Origin: Edaphochlamys debaryana
Lineage: Eukaryota; Chlorophyta; Chlorophyceae; Chlamydomonadales
Length of the DNA stretch: 64,000 bases
Assembly: GCA_016858145.1 (NCBI GenBank)
Contig: JAEHOE010000005.1
Location: forward strand, 1,302,001-1,366,000
Reading direction: 5' to 3'
Shown here: positions 33,085 through 49,859 of the stretch, in pieces
Layout: each line of letters opens with the position of its first letter
Numbering within the stretch: position 1 is the stretch's first letter
Position numbers and translations under genes: made by a program
The notes under the pieces: model-generated
The model's input: the letters and a program-made list of their open reading frames with translations, nothing else
Told to the model about the DNA's origin: nothing
Databases searched by the model: none

Positions 33085-34658
33085 GGAGGCAACCAGGCAA
33101 AGGCCGCAGCCCCGAGCGGGTCCCTGCCCCTGCCGGGCCTCGCGCCACTGGCAGGGCCCCTAACCGAGCGGTAGGAATATCAGGATGCAATCCTAGGTAG
33201 CAGCGGTTCAGGCGTTGGCTTCGTAGGGGCGCAGGACGAGGGATGTGCGAGCTTCTATACTGTCCTAGGAAGTGAAGTCTGACGCGGCGTGCCTCTGGTC
33301 TCTATTCGTGCAGTGCTATGCAAGGAGTGCCGCGTAATGAGCAAACAAACTGAACTGGGCAGGGTTAAGTCATTCGCGATTGCCCTCCGGCCAGACGCGG
33401 CGTGCGCATCCCTCAGGACAGCACCTGCATCCGCGACGCTAAAACTGGAGGCGGGGGAAACGGGAAGGCACGGCCTCGTCACCCCCGCCTGACTACACAG
33501 ACACGGCCGGCCAGCACCTGGCGCCCCAACCCCGCCCGCTCTGCCTGCCCCCACTGTCTGCAGCGGACACGAGCGGACGCGCGGCGGCAAGCTGGATGTG
33601 CCACCCGGCTGGAGTGCACGGCACGGCCCCTGCCACCCGCACTAAAAATCTGTTAAGCAAGTAGCGTCTGCGGTGACTAAGCAATGTGGCACGTGAAGGC
33701 ACGTGACCGCTGAGCAGTGTCGCCTGTCGGGCTCCTCCTAGCTCTGCCAGCTCCTCCCGCCGCCCAAGCGCCTGCCTCCTGCGAACCCACACCGGCCGCA
33801 CAGCGTCTGGCAACGCGCTTGCCTAAGCAGAGGGGCGTCTGCCCCAAAGTCACTTATCTTCCCTTACACGTAATAGACTGCTGCTGCGTTGCAGCAGCGT
33901 TAGTCCCTGAGAGGCAAGGTGGAAGCCGCCTCGCCCGCCGTCCTCCCTGTCCAAGCACCTGCCCCTCGCCTGCTCTCTTTGCCATGCATGTCCTGTGGCC
34001 CCGTTCCAGTCTCCCAGGCCCCTGGATGTATCGCCCCCGTGTTCAACCAGTCACCACCGCAGCGCGCTCTGCTCTCCGTCGCTACTCGCCACCCACCAGC
34101 CACGGGTGCGATCCACCGGAGGCCTCCGCACCCACCGACACCTCACTAGCACCTGTCAGCGTCAGCTGTCTTCACGTACCGTACCCCTCCTGCAGCCCCC
34201 CTGCCGCCGCTGCCTCCTTGAGCTGCTGTTCACCGCCAGCGCCTTCCGCCCCGCACTGATTGGCCAGCCGGGGCCAGCCAGGCACTCCACCTTCGCAGGA
34301 CTGGCCTGCTCCTGCTGGCCAACCTCGCTGATGCCCTAGATACGCGGCGCTCTCGCCGGCGCCTGTTGCTGCTGACACACCTCCGCCGTCCACGGCCTCC
34401 CGCGCGCGCTGGCAGAGCTCTTCGGCGACGCTGGGCCGCCGCCCATACCGGTACCCTCGGCCCTAATCACAACCTCCGCACGCGCGCTGCGGCCGGCCGA
34501 CGCCCAGCGCCGCCGCCAGATACACGCCGCTTCCCGTGCCCTGAGGCCACTCCACCACGGCCACGACGCACCTCCAGCGGCGACCGTCCAGCCGACGCGG
34601 AGCGCATCGCGAGCGCCCATCCCCAGCCACCCCACGAGTTCCGCTGAGGCCCTGCCGC
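33085..34658. other. Intergenic: U-box gene promoter side and TOP1 3' flank
   Basis: Both flanking genes are on the minus strand. The high-coordinate part should hold the TOP1 3' UTR and the low-coordinate part the U-box promoter. I see no coding exon, RNA gene or ordered repeat. A reverse-strand TGTAA lies at 33864-33868. Confidence 0.5.
33864..33868 (-). promoter_or_regulatory. Candidate TGTAA polyadenylation signal for TOP1
   Basis: TGTAA on the minus strand, about 790 nt past the TOP1 stop. Placement and motif fit a chlorophyte 3' UTR; the motif is short and could be chance. Confidence 0.35.
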
Positions 34659-37600
34659 TCAGAACCTGAACGTGGGCTCCACCTCCATCGCCCAGCTGAA
34701 CTTGGCCAGCAGCGACTTGTTGAAGATCTTCTCGATGGGCACCTCGTTGCGCTTGCACCAGGCCACCGTGATGCGGGGGTCCATGTAGTTGATCTTGGAC
34801 GTGCCCAGGGCCACCTGACAGGGGGAAAAGGGGGAGGGGGTGGGATGAGGGAATGGACACACGAACGGAGGACGCCAGTGAGGGGCGAGGCACGAGAGTC
34901 TATCGACGGCACGCGCCGGGGCATAGAGGAAAGCGGGCGCTAGCATCGGCGGCGGTTGGTTGCTTGACATTTTGGGTGTAAGGCCTGCCATGAGCGTGAA
35001 GGTCGGTATATGGGCTTGGGGACGCAAGCGCCCCGGCGTCTCACCGTTTTGAGGTCCTCCTTGGACTTCATCTGCAGCTCGACCTTGAAGATTGCCTGCT
35101 TCTTCCGCTCGATCTTGCCCACGATGCTGCGCAGGGAGCAGGAAGGGAAGTCGATATCGTCACCGGGGCGGCCGCCTTGAACTGAACGGATGACCGGGAA
35201 GGGCCAGCGGTGCAGCGCATTGCCATGAAGAAGCGCTGTAGCTGACTCCAAGAGTCCACCCCCTGCTGCGCGATGCCCAGTTCACTCACGTGTCCTTCTT
35301 TCCGTCGCCCTTGCCCTTGTTCGCGGCCTTGAGCTCGTCCTCCAGCTCCGCCAGCTCCTTCTGCAGCCCCTGCAGCTTCTCCTGGATCTTCTCCATCTGG
35401 TTGCCGTGCGTCTTGGGCACGGAGCGCTGGTGGTTACACAGGATGGCCACCTGGGGAGCGGGAGCGGTGCGGGGCAGGGCAAAGAAGGGGCCGCGTGAGG
35501 GTGCAGAACGGGTGAGGTAAGACGCAATGTGGACTGGTGAGGTGCTCCAGGTAGGGTATTGCAAGGGCCGCGCGTTTCCGAGAGCGCATAGCTTGTAGCC
35601 CTGCCAGGCCGCCACGCGCTGCGCTGAGGCTGGCAGTGCACCCTTCCAGCCACAGCGGGCCGGGCCTGGGTCAGCTGGTAAATTCCTCACCACCCCGCCC
35701 CTCCCCTGCGCTCGCCTCCTTGTTGGCGATGTCGTAGTCGGCCTTCTTCTGGTCCACGGTCTGCGTGTCGGACTTCTTCTTGGACTCCTCCCACTCGGAC
35801 AGCAGCCGGTCCAGCGTGATGGAGGCGTTGTAGGTACGGAACACCTGGGGAGGGGCAGGGGGAGGGGCAGGGAGGGGACGCGCAGAGCGGGGCGAGAAGG
35901 GTTCAGAAGAAGGAGCGGGTGGGTAGAGGCTTGGGCACGTGCACGCGCGGCCAAGGCACAGTCCCTGACGCGTGGTACGGCAGCCGGCCAGGGCCAGCCC
36001 GGCGCTCGCACCTTGACGGACAGGCCGTCCATGATGTTCTTGAGCTCCTTGTTCAGGTCCTGCGCGTCGAACGTCTCGAATAGCTGGTCCCCGGGCTGCT
36101 TCTCTGCGGGGCGATGCGGCAGGGGCGGGGCGGCAGGGGCAGGGCTTGAGCGGGGGTGACAAAGGGCACAGGGCTCCTTACTGGGCGACAGGTGCAGTTG
36201 CAGCCTTCGGCAACCCACTCGCATGGATACTGCTCCGTCCAAGGCCCGCACTGAGGTCGTGGTGCGTGTGCCCCGCACTCACTCTTGCCCGTGGAGTCGA
36301 TCTTGCGGAACTTCTCCAGGTTCTTGAAGACCTTGGGGTCCACCTCCACCACGTTCTCGTAGCGGATCGAGTCCTTACCCAGGAAGTCGAACTTGACCTT
36401 GTTGCCGTCCTCCAGGTCCACGTTCTCCACCTGGCAGGGGCCGGGAGGGTCAAGGCAGGGTGCAAGGGAGACGGCGTGGTTGGACAAAGGCGCAAGATGT
36501 GTAGTTAGCGAGGAGAGTCGGCGCGGAGTGCAGGGTGCGAAGGACAGAGCCGACAGGCACGAGAGCTGCTCGCATGTGATGGTTGGAAGGACCTCAGCGA
36601 GGGAGCAGTCAAATGCATTCCGGCATGGCACCGCCTCTTGCACCTCAAGCCCAACCTGCCCCCCGACGGCCTGCCCCGCCCCGCCCCGCACCTTGAGCGT
36701 GCAGCAGCCGACCGTGTCCGCCTCGTCCTCGTCCTTCTCGTGGCCCGCACGGAGCGCCAGCTTGTCGATGAAGTACATGGCGCACGCCATCTGGGGAGGG
36801 AGGAAGCGGGAAGACGGGGAGGCGGGTGCAAGACAGGGCAGGGTTAGGCAGGGCAAGGCGGGAACCAGGCAGTGAGAGCCGATTACTGCCTCCCATGCCG
36901 CATCCCACCTCTCGCTCCCTGCCCTAGCCCTGCTATGCAGCCCGCACCTGGCGCTTCTTGTGGTCGGAGCTGTCCCAGTCGCGCTCGTAGTTGCGGCGCA
37001 CGTCCACGATGATCTCCTTGAGCTTGCGCGCCTTCTCGTACTTAGCCAGATCGCTGTCGGCCTTGAACGTGGAGGTGGCACCCAGGAACACGTACCTGAG
37101 GGGGCGGGGCGCGGGGGTGGGCGGGGGCGGGGCGACGGGTTGGGCTGTGGGTGGTGTGAGCTTGAGGAGGCGGATGCCGGTCCGCAGGGGCAGCAATGCA
37201 GCATGAGACCGCTCCCGGCAAACGTCCGGGTGCGGGCCCTGCACTACCCCAACCCAGCCCAGGCCCCCCCATTGCGTTATTTGCTAGCCGCACAAAAGCG
37301 CTTGTTGCTTGGCACTGTTCGCCCCGCGCCCACCCCACGCCTCTCAACAGTCAACACGCACTTGTAGTCCTTGGTGGAGATGGTGTCCTTCCAGTAGGCC
37401 AGCCACGTGACCGTGTGGTCGTGCTTGACCTCCTTCCAGGTCTGCCCCGGGTAGGGGTGCGTGGGGATGGGCTCGCCCTCGCCGATGTTGATGGTGATGT
37501 CGCGCGGGTACACGCGCTTCTTGATCTTGCCCTGCCGCGGGTGCTCGCCGCGCCCGCGGAACAGCCCGGGCGGCTCCACACGGAAGTTGCCCACCTGGGG

Positions 37601-39882
37601 TATGCGTGTGAGGGGGGCGAGGGGTGAAAAGGGAGGCGTTGCTGGAGGTTGCCAGATCAGCCCCAGGTTGGAGGGGATTGAAGGAGGGCATGGGAAGGGC
37701 AGATGGGGGTTGCAGGAGAGTGGCGGACGCGCCGGACGGGTCCTCTGGCAGGACGGGATCAGCTAAGTCGCCTCGCCAGTAGCTGTGGCACCTCCCCTCC
37801 CCGAAGGCCCGCCACAAGGCAGCAGCACCCACCGGCTCCGCTCGCCCGTCCACGTAGGCGATCTTGTACTTGGCCTCCGCCTCGTCCTTCTCCTTCTTTA
37901 TCCGCGCCTTCTCCTGCGCGGCAGGCGGGTGAACAGCGGGTCAAGGGTCAAGCGGCAGGCGTGCGGCTGTGGGGGATGGCCAAACGCTTGGCCGCGTAAC
38001 ATACCTACAGGCGTGAGCATCCTCGCCCCATCCTCCACCGCCGTCACCCGACCTGCAACGCTCCACCGCTCACCCCACCTCAGCCATCTGCCCTCGGTGC
38101 GCAGCCCCGCCTTCCATCCGCACCCGCCTCTCCTCACCAACGCCATGCCATCCACCGAGGCCCCCGCCCCACCAGCCCCCGCCCCAGACCGCACCTCCTT
38201 GCTGATCTTCTTCTTCTCCTCCCGCTGCGCCACGTGCCAGTCGTAGATGGGCGTGAAGTCGCACTTTTCGAGCGTCTTGATCACGTGGCCCTTGCCCAGC
38301 ACCTCCTTGAAGCCGTCCCAGAAGTTCTTCCGGAAAATGGCCTTGGTCATGTAGTCCGTGTCCTGCACCGCAAGCAAGCACCAGGCGTCAACAGGGAGTG
38401 AGGACGTGCGTCTGGGGCTATACCGCCGACCGCCGCGCCCCCTGGGCTGTGCGTCCGTGGCCAGCCCGGTGGACAGCTCCCGGCACAGCGGGGCCGGCCT
38501 CCCCAGCCGCTTGCCGCCCGTTGAGGAGGCGTGAGAGGGAGGGGATCACTGCCCAGGCCCAGGCCCAGCCCGAGCGCCCCGAGGCCCAGCGCGGGCCCCA
38601 GTGGGCCCACCTTCATGACCGCGAACATGGTGGCCACCTCCTCCTGCTCCGGCGTCAGATCCACCGGCTTCCCGTCGTACAGCATCTTGACGCCGTGCGG
38701 CTGCAGGAGAGGAGGCGAAGGGGGGCGGAGTTGAGGGGCGGTGTGCACGTGGGTGGGGTCATCCAAGTCGGTGCGTGCTTTGGGGGACGCGCTGTTGGAG
38801 GTCTGCAGGAGTCGGGTCCACACTCCACATTCACAGTCCAGCCCAAGGCGTCCTAATGACAGCCGATGGCAGAAGGTCACGGAAACTATGACCCCACATT
38901 CGGGACCCCTCTGGCTCCTCATGCCCAACTTCATTGTGGTCCCAGCCAGTAAGCCCGGCGGGCCTGAATGTACACGGCCACTCAGGAGGCAATGCGAGAA
39001 GCGGGGCATGCCGAACCGCAGTATGCCGGTCGGTCGCACGGCATGGCCCTTAGTCGCCGGGCAGGCAGCGAGCCTGGAAGTCCTGCCCTGCCCCGCCACC
39101 CTGCCTCCCTGGCCCGAGCTTGAGGCCTCCCTGCTGCGCCCGAGGCAAGCCACCGAGAAGCAGAACACCGCCCATTGCGAAGTGCGAAATTTTGTACTCT
39201 GGCAGGCTACTCGGCGCTCTTCTCGTATACCGCTTGGACGGAAACAGTCTGGCGCGTAGGAACGGTCTGCCTCTGCCTGGCCCCTGCCGCTGCCCGGCCC
39301 GAAGCAGGGGGGGCAAAACCCTCACACGCACGGCCATATGGCGCCCCTTGCCCCTGCGCCTGCCCACCTCGTACTCCGGGGGGAAGAGCACACCGCAGTG
39401 CCGGAGCGTCTTCCACATGACCTGCCCGGACTTGCTGCTGCCTGGCTCCTTCTTGGAGCGCTTAGGGGTGCTCTGCTTCTTGGTGGGGGTGGCCCGCTTC
39501 CGCTTGGCGCCCGGCGCGGGCGACTTGCTGGCCGCCCGGCGCTTAGCTAGGGGCCGGTCATCGTCGCTGTCCTCATCCTCCGAGCTCGAGGAAGACTGCG
39601 TGACCAAGGGGGCCGGGGTCAGTGCGGGCCGGTGCAGCTCGGAAATCGGCTAAGTCCACCGACCTCCTCGTCGTCGTCGTCGTCCTCGTCCACCTCGTCG
39701 TCATCATCGTCCTCAGACTCCTGCTTCTTCTTGCTAGAACCGTTTGCGCGCGTGCTGGCTGGCTTTGGCGCGGGCTTAGCGGGGGGCTTGGCAGCGGCCT
39801 TCGGAGTCGCCTTGGCGGCAGGCGCGGTTGCGTTCACGCGCTTAGCCAGAGGAACATCATCTTCCGAGTCAGAGCTTCCCAT
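34659..39882 (-). CDS. TOP1: DNA topoisomerase I (type IB)
   Basis: Fourteen-exon model, 677 residues: 39882-39664, 39595-39368, 38700-38611, 38362-38195, 37913-37833, 37594-37362, 37095-36948, 36790-36692, 36430-36283, 36103-36012, 35844-35716, 35450-35290, 35126-35045, 34814-34659. It relaxes supercoils ahead of forks and polymerases through a transient 3'-phosphotyrosine. Catalytic set as in the eukaryotic enzyme: Arg403 (KLALRAG), Lys441 (FLGKDSIRY), Arg505 ([11 protein letters not shown]), His552 (CNHQR) and Tyr636 (SKINYMDPR). The N-terminus is acidic and Lys/Ala-rich, typical of the unstructured nuclear region, and repeats an SEDDxxLAKR-like motif. A coiled-coil linker (about 560-615) precedes the tyrosine. 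The intron after exon 11 (35715-35456) has GC-AG borders. It is slightly shorter than the human protein. Confidence 0.96.
37100..37140 (+). other. G-rich tract in a TOP1 intron (G-quadruplex candidate)
   Basis: Many closely spaced G runs of three to five on the plus strand, which is the template strand of TOP1, within the intron 37096-37361. The layout meets the usual four-run quadruplex pattern. No further support is visible. Confidence 0.4.
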
Positions 39883-40694
39883 GGTGTCTAGCGCGTGCGG
39901 AGAAAGTGATCTGAGGAAGGCTGCAGCGTTTAAGTTCGCCGCAGCTTACGCACACGCCTTTCGCGTCAAGTGAGAAGCTCCTGCTAACCTGATCCAAATG
40001 TAACGTTTGTTTCGACTTGTGCGGGCCTAGTCGCCAATTTGTCGATGGCGATTGCACGGCCTGCGCGCTTGCTCAGACGCGGCCTAAAACATGCCCACGC
40101 GCTGTTATACAGGTCCCTAAATACATGGGAGCATCGCAGCCCACCCGTGACCGGGCCACACATGTTCGGCTTCTGGATGCTTTTGGCACGCCCTTGCTTT
40201 GACCGCCAACTGCGCCGTGACCCCGCCAGCCATCAAAGTCTACTCAAAGTCACAACAGGTCTGGGGGAGCTCAGGGGGTAACGCAGCGGGCCCCCGCAGC
40301 GGGCCGGGGGGCCGGAGGCACGCGCTCTGGACATGTGCCCTCGCCATGCGGACTCCTGACTCGCTTCCTCTCACCGAGCTCCTTTGAATTGCCGTGGAAC
40401 TCCATTGCAACTCCGCTCATGTAATCGTCTCTAACAGCTAGCCCCCAGCGCCCGGCCTGCCCTTTTGCAGTAACTGCTGCAGCCCCACGCTGCTCCTAAG
40501 CCTTCCATCCAGCTCTGGCCCGTCCCCGCCCCACGGCGTTCGTGCGGCTTCTGGCCACGTTGTTCTCGTCAAACCCCACGGCGTTCGTCAGGAAGCATAC
40601 CTAAGGCTACTGCCTACAGCTCTGGATGGTCTTGATGACTCCCCAGTCCCCACAGGGCCCCACGGCAGCAGCCCCTTGGCTCCTGCACCATCCT
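39883..40694. other. Intergenic: TOP1 promoter side and 3' flank of the B3-like gene
   Basis: Both neighbours are on the minus strand. No coding exon is supported. The 150 bp just upstream of the TOP1 start are noticeably AT-richer, as promoters here often seem to be. I see no clear TATA box and no reverse-strand TGTAA for the upstream gene. Confidence 0.5.
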
Positions 40695-42029
40695 TCACTG
40701 CGAGCCCTCCTCTGCCGAGCCATCCCGCCGGGCCTCCACCCGCCCATCCACCCGCCTCCACAGCTCCAGCTCGTCGCCGTTCCGCAGCCCCAGGTGCTGC
40801 ACCAGAGCGTGCACGCTGCTGACCACACTCACTCGCCACAGGAGCCTGCAGGACGACACACAGCGCACAAGCAGGAGCATAAGGCTCAGGCTCATGCACA
40901 TGGCAAGCTGTTTTGCCCTGGGGGCTCCTCCCCTGCACTTTAACCCAGCGGCAGGATATGCGGTCTAAAGCTTTGCGCCCATCCCTCAGCACGGCCGGCG
41001 TCACCTGAGGTTGTAGGCGCACAGCTCCGGACCCCCATCGGCGGGCCGCCGCGCCAGCAGCTGCAGGTCCTGGTTCGCCCGGGCCTCGCCTGCTGCGCTG
41101 CACGCCTCCGGCCAGGCCGCCCGCACCGCCTCCGCCCCCGTCAGCTGCAGCTTGCTGGCGCCCACGGTCAGGCGCAGGCGGCCGAGGGACCGCGTCAGCT
41201 CCGACCCCGCGCCGCTCGCTTCGGACGCGCCCAGGACCTCGAATGCAGGCTGCCGGGCCCGCCCTTTCGGCTCAGCAGTTGGCGTGCGGGAGGTGAGCGT
41301 CCTGGACTCCATGTGCGGAGAGGGCTGCTGCCCCCCCGCGCGCCTCCTCAGCTCCAGCTCCCCGCCCGGCAGGATCCAGGCCTCGACGAAGTCCCCGTTC
41401 TGGAGCCCCAGCGCGGTGGCCAGTCGCTTGAGCTTGGACAGCCGCCACTCGCCCACAGCCGTGCCGGGCGCCTTGCAAAGCCAGTAGAGGACTGCGCTGT
41501 AGGGGTGCAGCAGGCCGCCTGCCCCTGCCTCCGCCTCGGCGTCATCCCCGGCCGTGCCGGTGCCCTGTGGGGCAACGCTCCTGTAGACGTTGACGGGCTG
41601 GGATCGGAGGTTGTGGGTGAGGGCCCGCTCCCGCTCCATCGGGAGGGCGGCCTCGAGAGTAGCGGCCCCGGTGAAGTAGGAGGTGTTGGAGGGGGCGTGG
41701 TGGTAGTAGCGCAGGGTGCCCTTGAAGCCGGGACCGGGGGGCGAGGCGGGGGCGGGAGGGGGCGGGGGCGCGTCTGCTCCAGGTGCTGGGGGTGCGGGCG
41801 GCGGCGGCTGGGAAGGAAGGCCGGCGGGGGCTCTCCGCCGGCGGACGTTGGGTTCTCTAGTGGATGGAGCCGAGGCAGGGGGGCGGCCTGGGTTGGAGCG
41901 GGGCGGCCGTGCCCGAGCGGGGCGAGGACCTGCCATGTCGTCCGGGTCCGGGATGGCCGATGCCCTCGGCCGCCGAGCTGACCGCGACGACGAGGGCCGC
42001 AGCGCGAAGGCACGCGAGTGCATCATCAT
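40695..42029 (-). CDS. Unrecognised protein with two tandem B3-like modules
   Basis: Two exons, 42029-41005 and 40845-40695, giving 391 residues. Function not recognised. The first 100 residues are Arg/Ser/Pro/Ala-rich and almost without acidic residues at the very start (MMMHSRAFAL...), so a plastid or mitochondrial targeting peptide or a disordered tail are both possible. Two related modules follow, about 105-230 and 284-385. Each starts with TGAxxLxAAxP-like sequence and ends with LxxLAxxLGLxNGDxxExW, then GGELELRRR or DGRVEARRD. The end resembles the C-terminal half of plant B3 DNA-binding domains, where a hydrophobic helix and a GD turn precede the last strands; this is inference from pattern only. 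The exon junction (CTCAG/GCTCC) falls inside the second module and keeps frame. Confidence 0.7.
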
Positions 42030-42378
42030 CTTAGCTGCTGTAACTAGGCGCTACAGAGTCGCCTCGCAAGGCGCTGCAGCCGCGAGGCGCAGGAGATGAG
42101 GGGTCGCGTCACAGAGACCAGAGCCTGGAAGTCTCCTGGCGGTCAGTCGCGATATGATACAGCCTCGACGTCCTGTAGCTGGATGTAGAGCGAGATTTCT
42201 CTAGTTGTCAGGTGAGCAGGCCTCGAAATTGCATCCTGTTGCGCAAGAGCTTCGCTGGTTGGCTGGCGAGGCAGGTGTGCAGTGTAGACGTCACGGATAT
42301 TGCAGTGTGAGCGAGGGGGCGCGGGTCGGTGCATTGCGCTTGGCATCGGTGTATGGCGCTTGGGCGACCCTGTCCCGT

Positions 42379-42450
42379 CCGTGTCGCCCCGGCTGGGGGG
42401 CCCCGCCCCGCCCGTGTCGCCCCGGGAGGCCCCCCGCCCGTGTCGCCCCG
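42379..42450. repeat. Three copies of CCGTGTCGCCCCG
   Basis: Copies at 42379-42391, 42412-42424 and 42438-42450, separated by C/G-rich filler (spacing 33 and 26 bp). The region lies downstream of the likely MCM6 poly(A) signal. No function is evident. Confidence 0.6.
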
Positions 42451-42534
42451 ACCCCAGAACCCGTGTGCAGAGTCGTTTACGAGGCCTCTCGAGCGGCCTG
42501 ACCAAAAGATCCGTCGAGGGAAGCTGAGTATGGC

Positions 42535-42539
42535 TTACA
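42535..42539 (-). promoter_or_regulatory. Candidate TGTAA polyadenylation signal for MCM6
   Basis: TGTAA on the minus strand, about 565 nt after the MCM6 stop, inside the gap to the next gene. Distance and motif fit a chlorophyte 3' UTR. Confidence 0.4.
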
Positions 42540-43103
42540 TGACCAGCCCAAGCCGTCAGGCATGGCCCACTTCCTCGCTGCATTGGCAGCATGCCCCCAG
42601 CAGCAGGTCCGGTCCTCCCCGGTGCCGTATGCGGCGTCCAGCCCCACTCCAGCGGTCCTGCAGGCATTGGCCGCAGCTGTGCACTCCTGCTGACGCCGTC
42701 ACCTCTAATCCTGTTCCTGTCGCCACCTCCGGTCATACCTCAACTACTCAACTCCGGTTCAGCCAAGTCCCCCACGTCCTGTGTTCAGTCCGGCCCCCCG
42801 CACCGTTCCAAATCGAGCTCTGCAGCCGTCCCTGGATTACGAAGCCAGCCCGTCTCTCCGGCAGGCCCCACGCCTGCACCCAAGCCGGTCAAACCACGAA
42901 CCCAAACCCAAGGCCGTGCGCGTGCGGCTCACGTCAGGGCCACAAGCCTACGGGGCGGCTACCCTACCCCCCTTCGCCAGTGCGCCGAGTCCCTTCCGCA
43001 ACTTCCTCGCCCCTGCAAGACCTGCAGTCTTCCGAGCGTAGCGACCCCCACGGGCCCTGCTCCACGCGCCTCCTCCTCTCCCCTCCTCTCACGCGCCTCG
43101 CCT

Positions 43104-48500
<5,397 letters not shown>

Positions 48501-49859
48501 GGTGTCAATTGGCGCGACGCAGCCCGGTCCGGGCTAAGTAAGGTCAGGACCGCCGCGTCTCTGTACAACGTTGGTGTCAATGAAGCTGCTAGGCACGGTC
48601 GACGCAGTGGTTCAGCTCAACAGGAGCTGTGGGTTTGCAATTTAAGCGTCTTGGTGGTGCCCTCCGGCTGCGTTGTGCCTAATGTATGGCTCCTGAGCAC
48701 TTAAACTATGCAGCGAGACGGAGTGGACCGGCTCTCGGCGCGCTGCGGGGCCAAACCCGGACTCCCGCCAAACTGCTATATCTCGTCCAAAGTACGGCAA
48801 AAGAATCCCAAAGCTGCAGGGAGCCCCTCCGCGCTCTTCTCAGTAGCTGGACATGCCATTCACATCAAGCGGCACCTATGGGCATGTAGCCGACGGGGCC
48901 AGACCGACGTCGTCGCCGGACGGTTCGTGCCACATGGCGCCCGAACCCGCGATAGGTACCCCTCAGCCCCTGGGCGCCCGGAGGCTCCCGCCCCTGAACC
49001 TCTTAACTGCTGCCGTAGCTGTGCTACAGCCACCTCTTCACAGGGCCAATCGGCAATCGGGGGCAAGGACTGCGGTCAGGATGCGTCACCAGCCATCACC
49101 AGCCTGGGAACCCCATGCCCCGTCCTGCCTTCACTCGTGATCATAGCCCCTCGGGCTGTTGAGGGATTGAGTGTGAGGCTCTACATTACAGGGCAGTTGC
49201 TGCATCCATGACGGGAGCAGGGGAGCTCCTGGGCATTTAGCGCTGTGCTGCCTGTGCAGGGCTTCCCATGGGTGAACCGGGTGAACATTGCTGATGCAGG
49301 AGACTTCAGGGATGGCCGCGGCTGCCCTAGCCCTTCAGAATGATTGTAGCCTCAGTCCAACCGCTTGACATAAAGCGTAGCCCGCGGGGCATGGGGCTAT
49401 GGTACGTACGGTCCGGGCGTCGGGCTTGCCATGCGTGCCGAAGCATGCTTATGGTCATCACGCGCACGTTGCACTTCGAGCAGGTGGTCCGTGTCCCCCT
49501 GCAAGTGAGGCGTCAGGTGCCGAGCTTGAACCCCTGCAGGATACGTTGGGGAGGCAAGGTTGGGCAAGGGCGGGCACGGCCAGGCACGGCCCCTCGTGCT
49601 GCAGCCTCGTGCAGCCACGGTTGCCGTGGCACCATCCCGCGTCCCCAAGGTCGCCTGCCGGGACCCCTGCCTGCATACTGCAAGCGCATATGCACATAGG
49701 ACATAAGGATTACACGCTGAATCGCGCGGTCCGTCAATTCAAGTGCATGCTTGCAACACCCGCTAGTGTAGACACCAGATGTAGCCTCTCATATCTATAA
49801 CCTGTGCAAAACGCTGCTAGATACATACACCCCGCGACCGGCGAGGGACGACAGCCAAC
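48501..49859. other. Divergent promoter region between MCM6 and the TORTIFOLIA1-like gene
   Basis: The starts of the two genes face away from each other, so this 1.36 kb holds both promoters and 5' UTRs. It contains an exact E2F consensus site at 48765-48772 and a near match next to the MCM6 start. No coding exon is supported. The half nearer the plus-strand gene is relatively AT-richer. Confidence 0.6.
48765..48772 (-). promoter_or_regulatory. E2F/DP consensus site upstream of MCM6
   Basis: Reads TTTGGCGG on the minus strand, which fits the E2F consensus TTTSSCGS, about 265 bp upstream of the MCM6 start. A second, weaker TTGGCGCG lies at 48509-48516 on the plus strand. MCM genes are classic E2F targets in plants and animals; binding here is inferred. 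Confidence 0.5.

Larger units (their letters stand above)
42030..43103. other. Intergenic: promoter side of the B3-like gene and MCM6 3' flank
   Basis: No coding exon is supported. It holds three copies of a 13-bp repeat (42379-42450) and a reverse-strand TGTAA at 42535-42539 that suits MCM6. The several short open frames conflict with one another and show no known domain. Confidence 0.5.

Noticed and set aside
35456..35715. TOP1 intron as GT-AG with a shifted donor
   Set aside because: No nearby GT keeps the frame and the conserved join from NKE to VAILCNHQR; only the GC donor does.
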